Part shown: in pieces, positions 60,735 to 64,000 of the stretch | Numbering within the stretch: position 1 is the stretch's first letter | How the letters are laid out: every line of letters starts with the position of its first letter | Assembly: GCA_903847205.1 (NCBI GenBank) | Contig: CAINDA010000037.1 | Location: forward strand, 1-64,000 | DNA length: 64,000 nt | Direction of reading: 5' to 3' | From: an uncultured Bacteroidota bacterium | Lineage (GTDB): Bacteria > Bacteroidota > Bacteroidia > 2-12-FULL-35-15 | Made by a program: the position numbers and the translations under genes | Notes under the pieces: model-generated | What the model saw: only the letters and a program-made list of their open reading frames with translations | What the model was told of the DNA's origin: nothing | Database searches by the model: none

Positions 60735-62309
60735 ATGAGAAAAAAATTACAATTAGTTGCCACCTTTTGCCTTATAGCTTTTTCAATCAACAGCTATGCT
60801 CAAAGGTATTTAACCGAAATGTTTACCGGCGTTACGGTAACATCAAATGTTATTTATGGAAATAACATTGCAGTTTTAACTGGTGTACCAAGGGATACCA
60901 ATTTATTTATGGATATTTACAAGCCTACAGGAGACACAGCCACTGCACGTCCTTTGGTTGTCGTACTTCATACAGGCAACTTCCTTCCGGCTATAGTAAA
61001 TGGCGCACCAACAGGAGATAAAACTGATAGCGCTGTAGTTGAAATGTGTATGCGTTTCGCAAAAAGAGGTTATGTTGTTGCTGCTCCTGATTACCGTTTA
61101 GGATGGAATCCTATTTCTACTAGTCAGGATGTTAGAACAGGTACTTTATTAAATGCAGTTTACCGTGCTATTCAAGATGCTAAAAACTGTGTTCGTTTCT
61201 TCAAAAACGACAAAGCTACAACTAACACTTATAAAATAGATACAGCTGCAATTGCTGTTGGCGGCTTAGGTTCCGGCGGATATGTTGCATTAGCTTACGG
61301 ATCACTGGATGTAGTTGCAGATATTCAGCTAACAAAATTCATTGATAACTCACAAAATCCACCAGCTCCTTATGTAAATCAGTTATTATCTGGTAATTTC
61401 GATGGAACAAACACAACTCCTATTAATCTTCCTAACTTTGCCAGCCATACTTCTACTGTTAAAATGGTATTTAATGTTGGCGGTGCAATAGGTGATACTT
61501 CTTGGATTCGCCACGGCCAGGTTCCAGTTGTTGGTTTCCACTGCACTAACGATCCATTTGCACCTTATAAAACAGGAGCCGTTATTGTTCCCACAACCGG
61601 TGATTTTGTTGTTGAGGCAAGCGGAAGTTACGATGTTTTAAGAGTTGAAAATAAAACAGGGACAGGCGTTAACAATATTAATAATAATGCAATTTTCCAT
61701 AGTTCTGTTTTTAATGATGTTTATACAACCAGAGCTAATCAGAATAATCATGGTTATGAAGGTTTATTTCCTTTTGTGACTCCAGTACCGGGTGCTACAC
61801 TAGGCTGCGGAGCTCAAACACCTCAGGCAAGTCCTTGGGATTGGTGGAATTCAACTGCTTTTGTTGCAATGTATAATGGATACACAGGTACAACAAATGG
61901 TATTGGTGCAAATTGCCTTCAAATGAATAGCAACCCAGATATGTCTGCAGCTAAAGGCAGAAAATACATTGATACAATTCAGGGTTACTTAAACCCGCGT
62001 ATGGTTTGTGCCTTAGGTTTACCGGGCTGCGTGCCAAATACCGCTGGGATTAAAGAAAATTCAAATGTATCAGAAGTCCTTATTTTCCCTAACCCTTCAA
62101 CTTCTAATATCAATTTTTCTGTAGTTGGATATAATACTATTCAAACTGTTGAATTATATGATATCACAGGAAGATTAGTAAAACAAATTACCGGCTTAAA
62201 TACACAGGATTTTATTTTACAGCGTGAAGGACTTACTTCAGGTTTGTACATTACTAAAATAATGTTGAATAAAGGCGGGGTTGTTTCTAAAAAAATTATT
62301 TTACAATAA
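60735..62309 (+). CDS. T9SS-exported alpha/beta hydrolase (esterase/lipase-like)
   Basis: A 524-residue protein: signal peptide (FCLIAFSINSYAQ), then an alpha/beta hydrolase domain to about residue 420 with LFMDIYKPTG, PLVVVLHTGNF, VVAAPDYRLGWN, VYRAIQDAKNCVRFF and a nucleophile elbow GGLGSGG. The DxYxP start and the A-Q/R-D-A-xxxxRF pattern are those of carboxylesterase/BD-FAE-like enzymes. The last about 80 residues are a T9SS type A sorting domain (FPNPSTSNINFSV, then GLYITKI and KKIILQ). The likely function is ester hydrolysis outside the cell. It is followed by a strong terminator. Confidence 0.88.
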   Translation: MRKKLQLVATFCLIAFSINSYAQRYLTEMFTGVTVTSNVIYGNNIAVLTGVPRDTNLFMDIYKPTGDTATARPLVVVLHTGNFLPAIVNGAPTGDKTDSAVVEMCMRFAKRGYVVAAPDYRLGWNPISTSQDVRTGTLLNAVYRAIQDAKNCVRFFKNDKATTNTYKIDTAAIAVGGLGSGGYVALAYGSLDVVADIQLTKFIDNSQNPPAPYVNQLLSGNFDGTNTTPINLPNFASHTSTVKMVFNVGGAIGDTSWIRHGQVPVVGFHCTNDPFAPYKTGAVIVPTTGDFVVEASGSYDVLRVENKTGTGVNNINNNAIFHSSVFNDVYTTRANQNNHGYEGLFPFVTPVPGATLGCGAQTPQASPWDWWNSTAFVAMYNGYTGTTNGIGANCLQMNSNPDMSAAKGRKYIDTIQGYLNPRMVCALGLPGCVPNTAGIKENSNVSEVLIFPNPSTSNINFSVVGYNTIQTVELYDITGRLVKQITGLNTQDFILQREGLTSGLYITKIMLNKGGVVSKKIILQ

Positions 62310-62322
62310 TAATTTATCTGAT

Positions 62323-62361
62323 AAAAAAAGTCCCGTTCTTCCTTTAAGAACGGGACTTTTT
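62323..62361 (+). terminator. Terminator after the esterase gene
   Basis: AAGTCCCGTTCTT pairs with AAGAACGGGACTT, flanked by A and T runs, 14 bp after the stop. Confidence 0.92.
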
Positions 62362-62405
62362 TATGAACTATAAAATGATTCTTTAATTAAATTTCCAAAA
62401 TAAAG

Positions 62406-62942
62406 ATGACAGTTTTACTATCAATACTTAGAGGCATCAATGTAAGCGGACAGAAAAAAATTCAGATGACGGATCTAAAAGTCTTGTATGAACAGCTGAA
62501 TTTTAAAAATATTACAACTTATATCCAGAGCGGTAATGTTGTTTTTAAAGCAGAAAACAGTAAGAATCTGAATAAAAAAATTGAGCAGAAAATTTTCGAG
62601 AAATATAATTTTGATGTCCCGGTAATTATTAGAACAACTGTAGAAATGCAGACCATCATTGAGGAAAATCCTTTTCTCAAAAGAAAAAATATTGATCCCG
62701 AAAAATTGTATGTTACGTTTTTAGAGGAGCGTCCGTCAAGTGACCTGATTGAGAACATCAGCAAAATCAATTATGAACCCGATACATTTATAATCTGGGA
62801 CAAAGAAATTTATTTATACTGCCCTAATGGATATGGAAATACTAAATTGAATACCAATTTTTTTGAAAACAAACTAAAGGTAAAAGCAACAACCCGTAAT
62901 TGGAAAACTGCAAATGAGCTGCTGGCACTTATGCTGCGGTAA
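62406..62942 (+). CDS. DUF1697 protein
   Basis: A 178-residue protein with the family start LLSILRGINVSGQKKIQMTDLK, then FKNITTYIQSGNVVFKAE and an ending TTRNWKTANELLALM. These are diagnostic of DUF1697, a widespread cytoplasmic family of unknown function. Length is typical. Its stop directly abuts the stop of the convergent ftsY gene. Confidence 0.93.
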   Translation: MTVLLSILRGINVSGQKKIQMTDLKVLYEQLNFKNITTYIQSGNVVFKAENSKNLNKKIEQKIFEKYNFDVPVIIRTTVEMQTIIEENPFLKRKNIDPEKLYVTFLEERPSSDLIENISKINYEPDTFIIWDKEIYLYCPNGYGNTKLNTNFFENKLKVKATTRNWKTANELLALMLR

Positions 62943-63902
62943 TTAGTCCTGCTGTTTAAATAATGAATCAACAAATTCATTTCTGTTAAACACCTGCAGA
63001 TCTTCCATCTTCTCTCCCACCCCGATATATTTAACAGGTATTTTAAAAGTATCTGAAACACCAATAACAACACCGCCTTTTGCTGTGCCGTCAAGTTTAG
63101 TCAAGGCAAGCGCATTTACATCTGTAGCCAGTGTAAATTGTTTGCACTGCTCAATAGCATTCTGCCCGGTAGAAGCATCTAAAACCAATAAAATTTCATG
63201 AGGTGCATCCGGAATAATCTTGCGCATTACATTTTTAATTTTGGTAAGCTCATTCATTAAATTCACTTTGTTATGCAGCCGGCCTGCAGTATCAATAATC
63301 ACAACATCAGCCTTTTTTGCAGCTGCAGAAGTAAGTGCATCAAAAGCCACCGAAGCCGGATCAGCATTCATTCCCTGGGACACCAGCGAAGCTCCCGTTC
63401 TTTCTGCCCATATTTTTATCTGGTCAACTGCTGCTGCACGGAATGTATCAGCAGCACCTATTACAACACTCTTGCCGGCCTTTTTAAATTGAAAAGCAAG
63501 CTTACCGATGGTAGTGGTTTTGCCCACTCCATTTACGCCGACAACCATTATTACATAAGGCTTTTTATCGCTGGGCAGTTCAAAATCCGGTTTATCTTCA
63601 GCACCATTGGATATGAGTAGGTCGGCAATTTCTTCCCGTAAAATTTCATTGAGTTTTGATGTTTCAATTTTACGCTGCTGAGCCACTCGTTTTTTAATCC
63701 GTTCAATAATACGGAGCGATGTTTCTACACCTACATCAGAAGTTAAAAGTATCTCTTCTAAATTTTCAAGAACTTCGGTATCAATCACAGCTTTACCCAA
63801 AATGGCATTAGCCAGTTTGCTGAAAAAACTTTGCTTCGTTACAAAAAGTCCTTTATTTAAACTCTCTTTTTTCTCTTTGCTGAAAAAACTAAAAATACCC
63901 AT
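62943..63902 (-). CDS. ftsY: Signal recognition particle receptor FtsY
   Basis: A 319-residue SRP GTPase that docks ribosome-nascent chain complexes at the membrane. It has the NG domain only: the N domain (about 10-95) then G1 GVNGVGKTTTIGKLA, G2 DTFRAAAVDQIKIWAERTG, G3 DTAGRLHNK, G4 TKLDGTAKGG and G5 GVGEKMEDLQVF. The acidic A domain is very short, as usual in Bacteroidota. A partial gene on the same strand ends 21 bp upstream. Confidence 0.96.
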   Translation of the reverse strand: MGIFSFFSKEKKESLNKGLFVTKQSFFSKLANAILGKAVIDTEVLENLEEILLTSDVGVETSLRIIERIKKRVAQQRKIETSKLNEILREEIADLLISNGAEDKPDFELPSDKKPYVIMVVGVNGVGKTTTIGKLAFQFKKAGKSVVIGAADTFRAAAVDQIKIWAERTGASLVSQGMNADPASVAFDALTSAAAKKADVVIIDTAGRLHNKVNLMNELTKIKNVMRKIIPDAPHEILLVLDASTGQNAIEQCKQFTLATDVNALALTKLDGTAKGGVVIGVSDTFKIPVKYIGVGEKMEDLQVFNRNEFVDSLFKQQD

Positions 63903-63922
63903 ACTGCTTTTCTTTATGCTGT

Positions 63923-64000
63923 TTATTTAATGCCTCCAAATTTTAAAAATATTTCCTTAAGAGGAATAAATCTTAAAAAATGTTTTTGAGAAGCAATGTT
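63923..64000 (-). CDS. C-terminal end of a gene cut by the right edge
   Basis: A minus-strand frame enters from the right edge and reads 25 residues (ending FIPLKEIFLKFGGIK) before TAA at 63923-63925, 21 bp before the ftsY start. Too little is visible to name it; the spacing suggests an operon with ftsY. It could also be untranslated leader. Confidence 0.3.
   Translation of the reverse strand, partial: NIASQKHFLRFIPLKEIFLKFGGIK

Noticed and set aside
63903-64000. DUF4295 gene expected upstream of ftsY
   Set aside because: The visible C-terminal residues (EIFLKFGGIK) do not match the DUF4295 ending, so the partial gene is left unnamed.

Overview
The window is from a Bacteroidota chromosome, probably a Flavobacteriales- or Chitinophagales-like lineage. 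The evidence is AT-rich DNA with little Shine-Dalgarno signal, promoter-like TAnnTTTG boxes, several secreted proteins ending in type IX secretion (T9SS) sorting domains, SprB-repeat adhesins with a gliding-motility C-terminal domain, and typical Bacteroidota families (DUF4294, TapB-like, lysine-rich KDGTPDKRF protein).

Layout. Positions 1-13200 are chromosomal: a SprB-repeat surface protein cut by the left edge, a secreted M14 carboxypeptidase, a CAP plus OmpA-like protein, isopentenyl-diphosphate isomerase and a frameshifted acyltransferase. Positions 13218-35719 are two integrative elements lying end to end at one tRNA-Lys(CTT) gene. Positions 35800-64000 are chromosomal again: T9SS-exported enzymes, acyl-CoA metabolism (3-hydroxyacyl-CoA dehydrogenase, biotin carboxylase), a GlcD-type oxidase, a very large adhesin, a DEAD-box helicase, a dihaem cytochrome c, a Crp-like regulator, membrane proteins and FtsY.

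The tRNA locus is the centrepiece. The same 16-bp anticodon-arm core occurs three times (13303-13318, 27256-27271, 35674-35689). The left copy is a promoter plus tRNA 5' half. The right copy is a tRNA 3' half followed by what looks like the native terminator. The only complete tRNA-Lys lies between the elements, so by inference its promoter and 5' half come from element 1 and its 3' half and terminator from element 2. Each element has a tyrosine integrase at its right end and matching repeats near both ends.

Element 1 (about 14 kb) carries RadC and small genes, and a seven-gene minus-strand operon (15427-21229): a coiled-coil protein, an HPD-bearing J-domain protein, a protein of about twelve 25-residue LPW repeats, a 61-residue linker protein, an AAA ATPase, an unknown protein and a J-domain-like protein lacking HPD. 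An aberrant tRNA-like sequence precedes the operon. On the other strand are an XRE regulator, iteron-like AATTAG repeats and a 437-residue protein in which I can read motifs A, B and C of family A polymerases. An IS4-type insertion with a 5-bp target duplication sits beside it. The two strongest candidates for undescribed biology are this small polymerase-like module and the J-domain/AAA/LPW-repeat operon.

Element 2 (about 8.5 kb) encodes an HUH rolling-circle Rep, an excisionase-like HTH protein, a single-chain restriction-modification enzyme, a HEPN-type Abi protein and an unknown protein, and reads as a phage-defence island.

Intergenic regions contain several families of roughly 21-bp phased repeats (9703-9914, 42640-42720, 54069-54152, 60281-60448) and diverged dispersed repeats.
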